NCBI GenBank assembly: GCA_965200615.1
Contig: OZ241377.1
Coordinates: forward strand, 4,650,001 to 4,714,000
DNA from: Bin5 sp965200615
Lineage (GTDB): Bacteria > Chloroflexota > Anaerolineae > Caldilineales > Caldilineaceae
Length of the DNA: 64,000 nucleotides
Direction: 5' to 3'
The stretch's first letter is position 1. The number at the start of each line of letters is the position of its first letter. The notes beneath the pieces are model-generated. The model ran no database searches. It worked only from the letters and a program-made list of their open reading frames with translations, and had not been told where the DNA came from. The translations under genes were made by a program, and so were the position numbers. Below, piece by piece: positions 36,598 to 45,208 of the stretch.

Positions 36598-37134
36598 TTA
36601 GTTCATGCTGATCATAATCGAGCCAGAATCCTGGACAACGATGACGCTGGCCGGGAGCATAATATTCTGGGCCAAAACAGCGTTGATCTGCGCATTCACC
36701 GGAGCGAGCAGGGCTCCACCTACGGCCATGCCACCGGCGCCGGCCGACTGGAGATCCACCATCAGATGACCATCGCTCACCATCAGGTTGCCGACGAGGT
36801 CGAGCGTATTGCCCATCATGCTGACGCCGTCCTTCAGGGTGACTCGGAAGTGCATTGCATCCGGTTCAATCCAGACCATAACGGAATCGATCGGCTGATT
36901 GGGACCACTGTTGGCTTCGAGAGCCTTGGTCACGTAGCTGCTGAACTCAGACTCGCTCAGCATCACTCCGCCCATTGTGAGTGCGCCGACCAGGGCATCC
37001 TGTGCCGACAGGGCCGCCTCGTGGGAGATCTCAACATCTCGGTCAGGCGGAGCGGCCGGCGCGGTGCAGGCGCTAAGAACTACCAGCAGCAGAGACAGTA
37101 CAACGAGTGAAATGAGTGGGGTTCGTTTGTTCAT
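36598..37134 (-). CDS. Small lipoprotein of unknown function
   Basis: This 178-residue lipoprotein has the signal LVVLSLLLVVLSAC, with the lipid-anchored Cys in LSAC. The mature domain has a beta-alpha pattern with repeated hydrophobic strands (VMVWIEPDAMHFRVTLKDGV and related). It ends with alternating hydrophobic strands, including QNIMLPASVIVVQDSGSIMI. The start at ATG 37134 has AAGGAG 11 bases upstream; a longer frame to 37209 is not supported. I do not recognise the family, though the shape recalls small lipid- or metabolite-binding lipoproteins. Confidence 0.7.
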   Translation of the reverse strand: MNKRTPLISLVVLSLLLVVLSACTAPAAPPDRDVEISHEAALSAQDALVGALTMGGVMLSESEFSSYVTKALEANSGPNQPIDSVMVWIEPDAMHFRVTLKDGVSMMGNTLDLVGNLMVSDGHLMVDLQSAGAGGMAVGGALLAPVNAQINAVLAQNIMLPASVIVVQDSGSIMISMN

Positions 37135-37653
37135 GGTTCTGTTGCTCCTTGAGAGAATTGGGTTAAGGGAACTTACTCTTGATCTCATCACAAATTGATA
37201 GAGAAACAATTAAATGATGACCCTGAGCTACATCGTCTCACAAGAACAGATCAAGCGCAAATCTGAAAAAAGTGGTATGGCAGCCCCCGAAACGACTTCT
37301 TCGTAACCTCATCTGAGAGGCCGATATTCAGTTTGCGGCTCTATCTTCTCATAAGAACAGTTCTTGTACAAGTCGGAGAAAATGGGGGACGCCTCTTGGC
37401 ACACGGGCCACTCTTGTGACGAGCCTGCAGGCTCCCGAAGTCGCGATCTTGCTTCTGTCAACTCTTTGATGACTGTGTGATCTCCGCAGGAGTCTGGCAC
37501 CGGGTTGCGCCCAGGGAGAGTTCATCTGCCCCTATGATACACTTGACGGGCACGGCTGTCAAGCCTGAAAATTGCTAAAGTGATTACAAAGTTCTGGTGG
37601 GTGGCGGTTCGCCACGGGTAGAAAGCTGGAAGGTCCTCAACTGGCGCCTGGCC
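37135..37653. other. Intergenic region between lipoprotein and ferritin genes
   Basis: No gene is supported. Two imperfect copies of a segment with CTCA(C/T)AAGAACAG lie near 37238 and 37350. A six-pair hairpin GTGGCG-GTT-CGCCAC at 37601-37615 lies just downstream of the ferritin stop codon and may be a weak terminator, but has no T-run. Confidence 0.35.
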
Positions 37654-38163
37654 TCACTCTTCGGCTTCCTCCAGCATGTCGACGCCTGCCAGTTCCCGGT
37701 CAAGGAGATACAGCCCGGGCTTAAAGTCTCCAATCAGGCGAAGCTTCTGCACGAGGTCGTCCACCAGCTCTTCTTCCTCAACCTGTTCATCGACGAACCA
37801 CTGCAGAAAACTGTCAGTAGCGTAATCGCCTTCCTGGCGTGCGAGTTTGACGATGCGGTCAATGGAAGCGGTCACTCTTTGCTCCTGCCTGAGCGCGCCT
37901 TCCATGACCTCCTGTGGTGAACCGAAGCCCCCTTCCGGTGTGGGGACGGGGAAGAGCTCGACCCGGCCCCGCCGGCTATGAATGAACTTATATATCTTCA
38001 TGGCGTGGGCCATTTCTTCTTCGGCGTGGTTGAAGATCCACTGAGAGAACCCTTTGAGGCCCAATCCTTCGAAATAGTCGGCGGCTGCCAGATAGGTATA
38101 GTGCGCTTGCAGCTCCATATTGATTTGTTGATTCAATGCGCTTTGCACATTTTCGACGAACAT
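37654..38163 (-). CDS. ftnA: Bacterial non-haem ferritin
   Basis: This 169-residue iron-storage protein is expected to form a 24-mer. The four-helix bundle carries the ferroxidase residues in the expected places: Glu in NMELQAH, Glu and His in HAEEEMAH, Glu in RQEQRVTASID and the Gln of FVDEQVEEEEL. Length and the opening MFVENVQSALNQQI match FtnA. It lies 48 bp after the cation-efflux gene on the same strand and may be co-transcribed, suggesting a metal-homeostasis unit. Other iron genes (FTR1 permease and imelysin-like protein) are 3-7 kb away. Confidence 0.95.
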   Translation of the reverse strand: MFVENVQSALNQQINMELQAHYTYLAAADYFEGLGLKGFSQWIFNHAEEEMAHAMKIYKFIHSRRGRVELFPVPTPEGGFGSPQEVMEGALRQEQRVTASIDRIVKLARQEGDYATDSFLQWFVDEQVEEEELVDDLVQKLRLIGDFKPGLYLLDRELAGVDMLEEAEE

Positions 38164-38211
38164 GTGTCATTGCCTTTCGAATGTAATGCTAACCGGGGGC
38201 AGAGAATTTTA

Positions 38212-39165
38212 TCATACCTGGTTTTCCACCATACTGCAATCGCCAGGATATTCGATTTCGATGGTAATGTGTGTAAGGTGCAGGCCGTCCAGCTCTTCGC
38301 GCGCCCGCTGTTTGATCGCTCGAATCTCGTCCTGATTGGCTGACTGGTTGACGACGAGATGGGTGGACAGAACGTGATGGTCGCCGTCGAGCGACCAGAG
38401 ATGGGTATGGTGGCAGTCTTCGACGGCGCTGATGTTGCGCAGGCGCTGGGCCAGGCGCGAAAGGTCAACTCCTTCCGGGGCTGCCTGCAAGAACAGTTCG
38501 GCCGTCTTTTTCAGGTGCCCCAGAACACTGTAGAGAATGTAAAGGGTGATCAGGAGTGACAGAATCGAGTCCAGAATGTACAGATCGACGAAGAGAAGTG
38601 TGATGCCGACGATGAGGACGGCGACCCATCCGAGTACATCTTCCAGCAGGTGCCACATGGCGACCTTTGCGTTCATGGTGCCGCCGCCTTGCAGGCGCCA
38701 TACGGCGGCGCCATTTACGGCTATTCCGCCCAGGGCGAGCAGAATCATGCCCGGAGCGTTGGTGACTTCCGGGCGGAGGAGGCGCGGGATCACTTCTGCC
38801 AGGACGAACAGCCCCCCAGCGATGAGGACAGCGGCATTGATAAAGGCGGCCAGCAGTGAGAGGCGGCCGTACCCATAAGAGTAACGCGCCGGCGCTTCCT
38901 TGCCGGCGTGCTTCTCCAGTCCCCAGGCCATGCCCAGCGCGATCGAGTCGCCGAAGTCGTGCAAGGCGTCGGAAAGGATGGCCACGCTGTTGGTCAGATA
39001 GGCGCCTACGATTTCAACAACTGTAAAGCCCAGATTGAGGAAGAACGCGGTGCGCAGGTTGTTTGAATCACCATGATGGTGGTGATGGGCGTGCCCGTGG
39101 TTATGGCTGTGCCCATGGCCGTTTTCATCACCGTGTTCGTGATAGTGGCTGTGCCCTTGACCCAT
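38212..39165 (-). CDS. Cation diffusion facilitator (CzcD/ZitB-type metal efflux)
   Basis: This 317-residue inner-membrane H+-coupled exporter of Zn2+ or similar ions has a long His-rich N-terminus (HSHNHGHAHHHHH) and six transmembrane helices. Metal-binding His/Asp pairs occur as ALHDFGD in helix 2 and HLLEDVLGW in helix 5. The cytoplasmic ferredoxin-like C-terminal domain follows (HHTHLWSLDGDHHVLSTHLV). The His-rich tail is typical of zinc or cobalt exporters. Start ATG 39165 follows AAGGGAT. It precedes the ferritin gene. Confidence 0.93.
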   Translation of the reverse strand: MGQGHSHYHEHGDENGHGHSHNHGHAHHHHHGDSNNLRTAFFLNLGFTVVEIVGAYLTNSVAILSDALHDFGDSIALGMAWGLEKHAGKEAPARYSYGYGRLSLLAAFINAAVLIAGGLFVLAEVIPRLLRPEVTNAPGMILLALGGIAVNGAAVWRLQGGGTMNAKVAMWHLLEDVLGWVAVLIVGITLLFVDLYILDSILSLLITLYILYSVLGHLKKTAELFLQAAPEGVDLSRLAQRLRNISAVEDCHHTHLWSLDGDHHVLSTHLVVNQSANQDEIRAIKQRAREELDGLHLTHITIEIEYPGDCSMVENQV

Positions 39166-39351
39166 CTGAGATCCCTTGTTCCGCAGAGTAGCGCGCCATA
39201 CCGGTGGAAAGGCTACTATTTAAAGGACAATGTTGCACCAGTCTAACAGATTTTGCCAAAAACAAGCATCGCCCTTTTCCAGGTATGCAACCAGGCGATG
39301 ATGCTGTGTCGGCGGGGCTCCCAGCGCGCAAAGGGAGACCCGGGGCCGTGG

Positions 39352-39855
39352 TCAATCATTGGCTGTCTCAGGGGCATCCTGGGCGGACCTCCGGACCCTG
39401 GCGTCATACTCTTCGAGTTGCAGATAGGTCAGGTAGAGAAGGAGCGCCAACTTGACGCCTTCCAATGCAACGTAGTACGGGTGGAAGGATCGCTCCGGCG
39501 CCTCTAATCCGTGGATGATAGCTAGAGTGCGGGCGTCCAGCACCGTATAGAGGAGTATGGTCTGCGTTGCAAGCAGTAGGACAATGAGGAGGGTGAGCGC
39601 GCGAATCCGCCTGGGCCAGTCTTTGAACAGTGTGATCGCAGTGACGGCGGAGGCAAACCCTATTTCGAGGGCATTCAAGGCGTGAAAGACAAGGTGGCCG
39701 ATTTCGAGGGCGACTGGCAATGTCAATGAAGGGGCCTGGAATTTAAGGGGTGTCTCCATGAAGCTGATGGCGCAGACAAACCCAATCCAAAGCAATGTGA
39801 AGACGAAGACCCGTTCCGTTATTCGCGCCAGTAGGCGCTCTCCAAACGATTTCAT
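39352..39855 (-). CDS. Four-helix membrane protein of unknown function
   Basis: This 167-residue protein has four predicted transmembrane helices. The first contains IGFVCAISFMETPLKFQAPS; the others surround the patterns HLVFHALNALEIG and AIIHGLEAPERSFHPYYVAL. The conserved-looking Glu and His residues within the helices recall small DUF4149-like membrane proteins, but I cannot assign it. No Shine-Dalgarno sequence is obvious before ATG 39855. The C-terminus is charged and cytoplasmic. Confidence 0.65.
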   Translation of the reverse strand: MKSFGERLLARITERVFVFTLLWIGFVCAISFMETPLKFQAPSLTLPVALEIGHLVFHALNALEIGFASAVTAITLFKDWPRRIRALTLLIVLLLATQTILLYTVLDARTLAIIHGLEAPERSFHPYYVALEGVKLALLLYLTYLQLEEYDARVRRSAQDAPETAND

Positions 39856-40211
39856 AAACTGAATTCTGTCGGCCTTTGCTGCCGGCGAAAAAAAATCAAC
39901 GGCCTTACCAGCATGCTGAGGTGAGGCAACGTCACTGCTTAATTGCCCGACAGACTGCGGTTGGCACGGTCGCCGCGGTGATGCAGACGACGTTCTTGAA
40001 CTTGAAAAAGAGGCCGCCTGTAAAAGAGAGGCTGGACCGATGGCGCCTTACAAGTATCGGTCCAGCCTTCCGGAGGGCTGGAAGAACGACCCGGTAGAGA
40101 GGGCGAGGCGGACGGCAGCAGTCGGGTATGGGACACGGAGGGAATATGCACAGGTGGCGTGATTCGGCTCAGTCGGGTGGTATTCGTGTGGGCACAGTTG
40201 ACGATCAAGTG
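39856..40211. other. Intergenic region holding a terminator
   Basis: No gene is supported in these 356 bases; the main structure is the 13-pair hairpin near 40031-40070, listed separately. Confidence 0.4.
40027..40070 (-). terminator. Rho-independent terminator of the upstream minus-strand gene
   Basis: A 13-pair stem, AGGCTGGACCGAT with ATCGGTCCAGCCT, surrounds a 14-base loop. On the minus strand it is followed by CTCTTTTAC, giving a short U-rich tail, about 140 bases beyond the stop of the gene ending at 40212. Confidence 0.65.
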
Positions 40212-40583
40212 TCAGTTGAGGACTGGAGGAATCAGATTATGGGGCGGCGAAAGGCGAAATTGAGGGTTGTATTGCCCGCTACCTGCCAGATCGATGTTGG
40301 GCATAACTTCGTCAATCATCTCTACCAAGTGTAGAAAATCCTCCACGGGCAAAGTGAGTGACATTTTTCCAACGCACATTCGGCAGTGGCCGTGACTGAA
40401 AGAGTCGCCGCGATCCAAAATGTTCGCACGCGTTTTCATGATGTGTACTGCCAGCCGATTAAAGGCTTCGGCCGGAAGGTGGAGCCCGATTCCATCCCAG
40501 ATCAGATGGACGGTCCCATGTTCGCACTGGCTGACGTATTGCTGGCTGTTGCGTTCGGCTAGGATGACGATATGCTGGCACAT
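40212..40583 (-). CDS. Hypothetical protein with cysteine/histidine pattern (DUF6686-like)
   Basis: This 123-residue soluble protein contains QCEHGTVHLIWDGIGLHLPA near the N-terminus and SHGHCRMCVGKMSLTLP in the middle. A CxHGxxHLxW pattern followed by a His/Cys cluster recalls the DUF6686 group of small proteins; a metal site is possible. I chose ATG 40583, behind TAGGAG at 10 bases. The same frame stays open upstream without a stop for about 64 more codons that look like coding sequence, up to an in-frame TAG at 40776-40778. It may therefore be the surviving part of a longer, damaged gene. Confidence 0.55.
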   Translation of the reverse strand: MCQHIVILAERNSQQYVSQCEHGTVHLIWDGIGLHLPAEAFNRLAVHIMKTRANILDRGDSFSHGHCRMCVGKMSLTLPVEDFLHLVEMIDEVMPNIDLAGSGQYNPQFRLSPPHNLIPPVLN

Positions 40584-41026
40584 GGACAGAATTCTCCTAA
40601 ATGTATAGTTCAGATGATTTGCCTGCAATTGTTTAGCCAGGTCGAGCGCAGCCTGACCCAATTGCGGACCCAAGTCAAGCAGTTTGAGTTGGACTGAGAC
40701 AGCGTTACGACCTTGGTCGGCATGGCCTAAGAGGTAGTCGCAGGCTTCATACCATTGAGCTGCAGCCGCATCCAGCTAAAGTTGGGCGGTTGCGACAGAT
40801 GGGGCAGACTTTTCTACGGCAACTGTTGTCGTTAGCTGAGACGTCAGATTGACGTGCACAGCGCAGGCTGTGGGCGGCTCACTACCCTTTTTTCGAGGTC
40901 TGAATTGTTGACATGTAGAAATGGATTTCTCCTTTCGGGCACAGTAAGACCGACTCTGATCTAAACCCGTAGAGCAGAAGAAAAGCCACCGTTGCATTGC
41001 GGGGCAAATCCTGTTAAACTCTGCAT
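40584..41026 (-). pseudogene. Probable remnant of a coding region with an in-frame amber codon
   Basis: On the minus strand the frame of the gene at 40212-40583 continues upstream with helix-like sequence (LDAAAAQWYEACDYLLGH and QLGQAALDLAKQLQANH). It is stopped by TAG at 40776-40778, beyond which open sequence resumes to about 41039. No start codon with a ribosome-binding site is seen. This could be a decayed gene or simply chance openness in GC-rich DNA. Confidence 0.3.
40992..41020 (+). promoter_or_regulatory. Promoter of small RNA A
   Basis: TTGCAT (40992-40997) and TAAACT (41015-41020) have a 17-base spacer. No open frame lies between this promoter and the terminator about 75 bases downstream. 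Confidence 0.6.
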
Positions 41027-41118
41027 ACGGGTTCAGCATGTGGATAGTGACTGGTGTCAGCAGTCACTTTCCGAGATTGTTGTTCCTATCTTCAACCGGC
41101 CCTTCGGGGCCGGTTTTT
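41027..41118 (+). ncRNA. Putative small RNA A (about 92 nt), beside the FTR1 gene
   Basis: A stand-alone transcription unit with a promoter (40992-41020), a TTCAGC block at 41032-41037 and a central hairpin AGTGACT (41046-41052)/AGTCACT (41062-41068). The shared CACTTTC-GAG segment follows, and a Rho-independent terminator at 41094-41118 ends it. Small RNA B at about 45097-45208 has the same order of elements. It runs into the 3' end of the FTR1 gene on the opposite strand, overlapping its stop codon. The function is unknown; I do not recognise it as a known RNA family. Confidence 0.55.
41094..41118 (+). terminator. Rho-independent terminator of small RNA A
   Basis: AACCGGCCC, loop TTCG and GGGCCGGTT form a nine-pair stem with a stable UUCG tetraloop, followed by a T-run on the plus strand only. 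Confidence 0.85.
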
Positions 41119-43610
41119 CATTTGGTTTGAACTGTTTGTTCCTTGAGTGCGGCAGCCTGTTCCTGGGCTCCAGCGCGGACGCGCTGCTTCTGCTGGAATT
41201 CGGCAAGGTAGTAGCTGCCAATTACAAAGACTGCGGCTGCGCCCTGGCCGCAAATCGTTTCCCAAGTTGGGAAGATGCCGAGCCAAAGGCTAACCCAATA
41301 GGGAAGGCTGAGGGAACCCACGGGTGAGATTGGCGCCCAGCCAACGGCCTGCATTGTATGAATCGTGTTGCCCACCATCACGAGCAGCACGCCGCCGATA
41401 AGAATGCCGGTAATCACCAGCATTTTTTTGTAAGGCAGACGGGTCTGGAGCTGGAAGGTGAAGAAGCCTACAATGGCCGTTGCAAGGAGGCCGAGTGCGA
41501 CACCTTGCATAACTATTGCCGGGCCTGCGTCCAGTACGAGCGCCTGCAAGAAGAGCACAGTCTCGAAACCCTCCCGGTAGACACTGGTGAATCCCAGCGC
41601 GATAAAGCCAAGTGCCTGGGCCGACAGCAGACTTTCGGCCGCTCCCCCCAACAGCGCTTTTTTGCGCTGGTGGAATCCTGCCAGCCAGTCCTTCCAATAG
41701 ACTCGATGGAAGAACCAGTTGGTGATGAGGAGGAGGACGCCCACGGCGATCAAGGAAACGACGGCTTCCAGGCGCTCGCCGAAGCTGCTGAAGGCAAGCA
41801 TCAGGCGTTGGGCGATCCACCAGGTAATCACGGTAGCAACTGTTGCCAAAATAACACCGACAAGCATCGAACGCCGGAAGGAGGCATAGGCGCCTACCAT
41901 GCTGGCCATGAGAGCTGCAAGGATGACAATGGCTTCCAGCCCTTCGCGGAAAACGATGACGGCGGAATTCGTAATGATTGCCAAGGGTGCGGCGCCACTG
42001 CCGAGAACAGTCTGGGCTTCGGCCAGGCCTTCGTCAAGAACATCTCGAATTGCTGCGATTTCTGCGGGGGAGCGGTTTTGGGCCACTGCCAAGGAGAGCC
42101 CTGGCTGCCCCTGGAAGCCGTGCCAGAAGAGGCCGTCGAGGCGCGCGACCAAGTCCGGTGAAAAGGCCATAAGCCGCAACTCCGGCCCAGCGTCGAAGAG
42201 AGCGTAGGCCTGGATGCGGCTTCTCTCGGCCAGCTCGTATTCGCCGCGTGCCACCTGCTGCTCCATTTCGTTTAACAGAGCTTCAACGACGTTAAAAATG
42301 CCCTCGCCGCTGCTGTCGTGCACGGCATCGCCGAGTGTCTCTTCGGTAAGCGCCAGCGCTTCTTCCACCTGAGAGCGCACGAGCTTTCTTTCGTCGAGTT
42401 GTTCGAGGGCAACTTTCATTTCCTGAAGGAGGACAACGAGACGCTCGGCGGCGGCGGGGTCGGCGGCGGAGATGCGGGGGTAGAGCTCGGCAAGGAAGAC
42501 TTCGGCCTGATCACGGAAGGTCAGCGCTTCCAGGTACTCCGTTTCGATGGTGATCTGGCCGTTGCGGACGCCGTCGCGATATTCAATGTAGACCAGATCG
42601 ATGAAGAGATAGAGCAACTGACTACGGCGGGCGAACTCTTCAGGCGAGAGATCCACAGGCTGATAGGAAGAGATGAGGCCGCGCAGGTCGGAAACGATGA
42701 CGTCTGTTTGGGAAAGATCGCCGGCCAGGACGGCCTCTTCAAGGTTGCTCAGGGACTGTTCGACTGCGGTAACTGCGGACTCCCCCTCCTTTGCCGCGAA
42801 ATCATCGCGCAGAATGGAAAAGTAACCCTGTAGTTGACCTGTCCATTCGGCGGAGCGCGTCGGGTATCCCTTTTTGGCCGCCTTTTCCAGGTTGTTCAGC
42901 GCTTCTCGCAGGCGGAAAAAGTAGGTGTCTCTGAGGTCATCGCCTACGACGGCAAGGGTTGTTGCCTGATTAGTCAGTCCGCCGCGGAAAGAGTTTATGG
43001 TCCGACGGGCCAGGTCATCGATCATACTCACTTTGGTGGCGCGACGGAATTCGCGCAGGCGCAGCCAGTCTGCTGCGCGGGCGCCATCGTCGGATTCAAT
43101 GGAGGCGAGGGCGGCGGTTTGCGCCCCCCAGAGCAGGCCGGTCCAGAAGCGGCCGCGGGCGGCAGACAAAGCAGGGCCGTCTTTGGCCTGGGCAGCCTGG
43201 AGCGCGTCGTCCAGGGCCTCTTGAATCCAGGCGTCGGCGGCGGGCGCCAAGACGGAAAGAGATGGCTGCAGGTCTTCGATATAGACTAGTGCGGCGGATT
43301 CGATGTTCGTCAGGGCTTGCGCGACGAGTGTGTTCCTGGTTTCGTCTTGCTCAGCGCGCTCTGCCTCATAGAGCACCCGCTGGGCCTCAAAAGTGAAACT
43401 GCGAAGTTGCTCGGCCACCTGCCACAGGTGCGGCTCTTCGCTGTCCTGCCCGGTCTGAGCGAGGGCGGAGTTGAAACTGGTTTTTGGCTCCAGCTGAGCG
43501 CGCGAGGTCTCCGCTATCAAGAACACACTGCCCACAATAATCGCAATGCAGATCAGACAGAGCAAAGCGCGATATCCCGGCTTGACCGTCGGCTCGCCAG
43601 AGCTATTCAC
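41118..43610 (-). CDS. FTR1-family iron permease with large extracytoplasmic domain
   Basis: This 830-residue protein has a signal-like N-terminal helix, then about 500 residues of helical, exported domain. The C-terminal membrane domain has seven helices. The two REGxE iron-path motifs are present: FREGLEAIVI at about 551 and YREGFETVLF at about 678. FTR1/EfeU permeases import iron after oxidation; EfeU itself lacks the large N-terminal part, which here resembles an imelysin-like or stalk domain. The GTG start at 43610 has AAGGA upstream. The imelysin-like lipoprotein gene lies 95 bp upstream on the same strand, which supports joint function. Confidence 0.92.
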   Translation of the reverse strand: MNSSGEPTVKPGYRALLCLICIAIIVGSVFLIAETSRAQLEPKTSFNSALAQTGQDSEEPHLWQVAEQLRSFTFEAQRVLYEAERAEQDETRNTLVAQALTNIESAALVYIEDLQPSLSVLAPAADAWIQEALDDALQAAQAKDGPALSAARGRFWTGLLWGAQTAALASIESDDGARAADWLRLREFRRATKVSMIDDLARRTINSFRGGLTNQATTLAVVGDDLRDTYFFRLREALNNLEKAAKKGYPTRSAEWTGQLQGYFSILRDDFAAKEGESAVTAVEQSLSNLEEAVLAGDLSQTDVIVSDLRGLISSYQPVDLSPEEFARRSQLLYLFIDLVYIEYRDGVRNGQITIETEYLEALTFRDQAEVFLAELYPRISAADPAAAERLVVLLQEMKVALEQLDERKLVRSQVEEALALTEETLGDAVHDSSGEGIFNVVEALLNEMEQQVARGEYELAERSRIQAYALFDAGPELRLMAFSPDLVARLDGLFWHGFQGQPGLSLAVAQNRSPAEIAAIRDVLDEGLAEAQTVLGSGAAPLAIITNSAVIVFREGLEAIVILAALMASMVGAYASFRRSMLVGVILATVATVITWWIAQRLMLAFSSFGERLEAVVSLIAVGVLLLITNWFFHRVYWKDWLAGFHQRKKALLGGAAESLLSAQALGFIALGFTSVYREGFETVLFLQALVLDAGPAIVMQGVALGLLATAIVGFFTFQLQTRLPYKKMLVITGILIGGVLLVMVGNTIHTMQAVGWAPISPVGSLSLPYWVSLWLGIFPTWETICGQGAAAVFVIGSYYLAEFQQKQRVRAGAQEQAAALKEQTVQTK

Positions 43611-43705
43611 GGCTTTCGTCCTTCACAGAAGTTGCTCCAAGCCTCGTTGCCAGGTTTGGCGAGTTGCTGCGCCCTCCGTTTCCGCGGGCGCAGCGACTTT
43701 TCAGA

Positions 43706-44860
43706 TCAGGCCAGATCGAGGGCGATATTCAGATCAGAAGCGGCCTGCGCTACCAAGGCGGCAAGGGCGGTTGCCAAGTCCTGGGCCTCAGTCCCGAAAA
43801 GGTCGGCCTCTTCGGGACTGAACTGCACGCCTTCCTGTTCCTGAGCGAAGAGATCGTCAACGTATGTTATCAGAGTGTTGAAGTCGGTTCGGATCTGCTC
43901 ATGAAGCTGAACGTCGCTATCGGACACCAGGGGCGAAATATTATCGTAGGTGAAACTCAGTCCCGCAAGGATTCCTTTGATGTCGTGTAGCCGGCTTACG
44001 GCGATGAAGCTTTCCTGCTCGCTGTCGGCGCCGGTGACGAAGACGGATTCCTTCCACTGTCCGAAATACTCGTTCATGGTCGGGATCATGGTGACGAGAG
44101 CGGTCAGAGCATCCTCAAGCGTCGGTTCCCAGGCTTCGATGGCGCCCTGCATTTCAATGGTCGCTTCATTCAACCCCTGGGTGGCGCCGAGAAGCATATT
44201 GGCTTCGGGTAATGCTTCGCCTACACTGATTACGCCATCGCCATTTATATCCACCTTGAGTCCGGTGAATTCGGGATTCGTTCCCCAGAGCGTGGGTTCC
44301 AGAAGATTGTGGAAGAAGTTGCCAGGGGATTTGTATACCCGGCCATCAGGCAGCTCGAGGGTCCATTCCAAGGCCTCTTCCGGATCCTCAGAGCCGGGGG
44401 GCCCAGCGTCGATCCAGACGTCATAGTGGGCCAGCGAGGGAACACCCGCAACGATGCCCTCATCAAGTTCATAGTAGGTGCTGGCTTCGAGCCACAGATC
44501 GCGCGCCTGAAGGACAAGGGCACTGATTTCTTCCTGGTTATCGGCCCAAAGCTGTTCGTATGGGTCGGCATCGGAATTCGCCTCGATCACTTCCTGAACG
44601 AGATCGTAGTATTGCTGCGCAACGTCAGCCAGGCTGGCGGTGGCGCCCTGCATCAGATCCGCATTCTCCAATGCGTATTCCTTGACGGCATTCAGGTCCA
44701 CTGCTAGCGCGGAATCCATGGATTCGCCCGAGCTTTGTGGGGCAGCTGGAACTGTCTGCACGACGCAGGCGGAAAGCGTCAGCATCAAGACAATGCAGAG
44801 GGCCGATGTGAGTTGCCCCCTTACGCGAAAGAGGCGGTGCGAGAGTGTTCCCTTAAGCAT
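43706..44860 (-). CDS. Imelysin/EfeO-like lipoprotein, putative iron-binding
   Basis: This 384-residue lipoprotein has the signal CIVLMLTLSAC and an all-helical mature part. An EF-hand-like loop DINGDGVISVGEAL lies near the middle, and SRLHDIKGILAGLSFTYDNI near the end resembles M75 imelysin-type proteins (EfeO/EfeM) that bind iron for the EfeU/FTR1 permease. It is upstream of FTR1 on the same strand, as expected. The typical GxHxxE imelysin motif is not evident, so the assignment is tentative. ATG 44860 has CAGGAGA at 11 bases; the longer frame to 44959 is not supported. Confidence 0.65.
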   Translation of the reverse strand: MLKGTLSHRLFRVRGQLTSALCIVLMLTLSACVVQTVPAAPQSSGESMDSALAVDLNAVKEYALENADLMQGATASLADVAQQYYDLVQEVIEANSDADPYEQLWADNQEEISALVLQARDLWLEASTYYELDEGIVAGVPSLAHYDVWIDAGPPGSEDPEEALEWTLELPDGRVYKSPGNFFHNLLEPTLWGTNPEFTGLKVDINGDGVISVGEALPEANMLLGATQGLNEATIEMQGAIEAWEPTLEDALTALVTMIPTMNEYFGQWKESVFVTGADSEQESFIAVSRLHDIKGILAGLSFTYDNISPLVSDSDVQLHEQIRTDFNTLITYVDDLFAQEQEGVQFSPEEADLFGTEAQDLATALAALVAQAASDLNIALDLA

Positions 44861-45061
44861 TTGAAATTGGTCTCCTGTATGGATTGGATTAAAGATTCCC
44901 TCTTCTACTGCTTTACTACGACCAACGCCTGACAAGTTCGATTGACAAGTACTGTTCAACAGAACATGGCGGACGCCGACGTTTCGCTACGCTATTGAGT
45001 ACGGCACGTTGGTGTGCAGCACTGTGGCATGCGGCTGAGCCGGCGTCCATCCCAGCTGACA

Positions 45062-45090
45062 TTGGCCGCGGTTAAGCGGCGTGCTATACT
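45062..45090 (+). promoter_or_regulatory. Promoter of small RNA B
   Basis: TTGGCC (45062-45067) and TATACT (45085-45090) have a 17-base spacer, the same as the small RNA A promoter. Confidence 0.6.
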
Positions 45091-45096
45091 GGAGAC

Positions 45097-45208
45097 CGAT
45101 TCAGCCTGGAGTCTTGGTGACGTCTGCGGCAACAGCCGTCACACTTTCAGAGTTTCGGGTTGGATCACCCCTTAGAGGTCGGCCCCTGGTGGGCCGGCCT
45201 CTTTTTTT
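45097..45208 (+). ncRNA. Putative small RNA B (about 112 nt), upstream of the imelysin-like gene
   Basis: A stand-alone unit with a promoter, TTCAGC at 45100-45105, the central hairpin GTGACG (45117-45122)/CGTCAC (45137-45142) containing a nested CTG/CAG stem, and then CACTTTCAGAG. A GGGTTGGATCACCC hairpin and a strong terminator follow. The order matches small RNA A: the stems keep TGAC/GTCA but differ in outer and inner pairs in a compensatory way. It ends against the 3' end of a small membrane-protein gene on the opposite strand. The function is unknown; location next to iron-uptake genes suggests, without proof, a link to metal homeostasis. Confidence 0.55.
45174..45208 (+). terminator. 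Rho-independent terminator of small RNA B
   Basis: AGAGGTCGGCCC (45174-45185) pairs with GGGCCGGCCTCT (45191-45202) through one G-U pair, with loop CTGGT and a run of seven T at 45202-45208. Confidence 0.9.

Noticed and set aside
41239..43289. Plus-strand open frames opposite the FTR1 gene as antisense genes
   Set aside because: Composition follows the complementary codons of the FTR1 gene; no start signals of note.
44861..45096. A riboswitch upstream of the imelysin-like gene
   Set aside because: The structured segment reads in the opposite direction, with its own promoter and terminator, so it is described as small RNA B.
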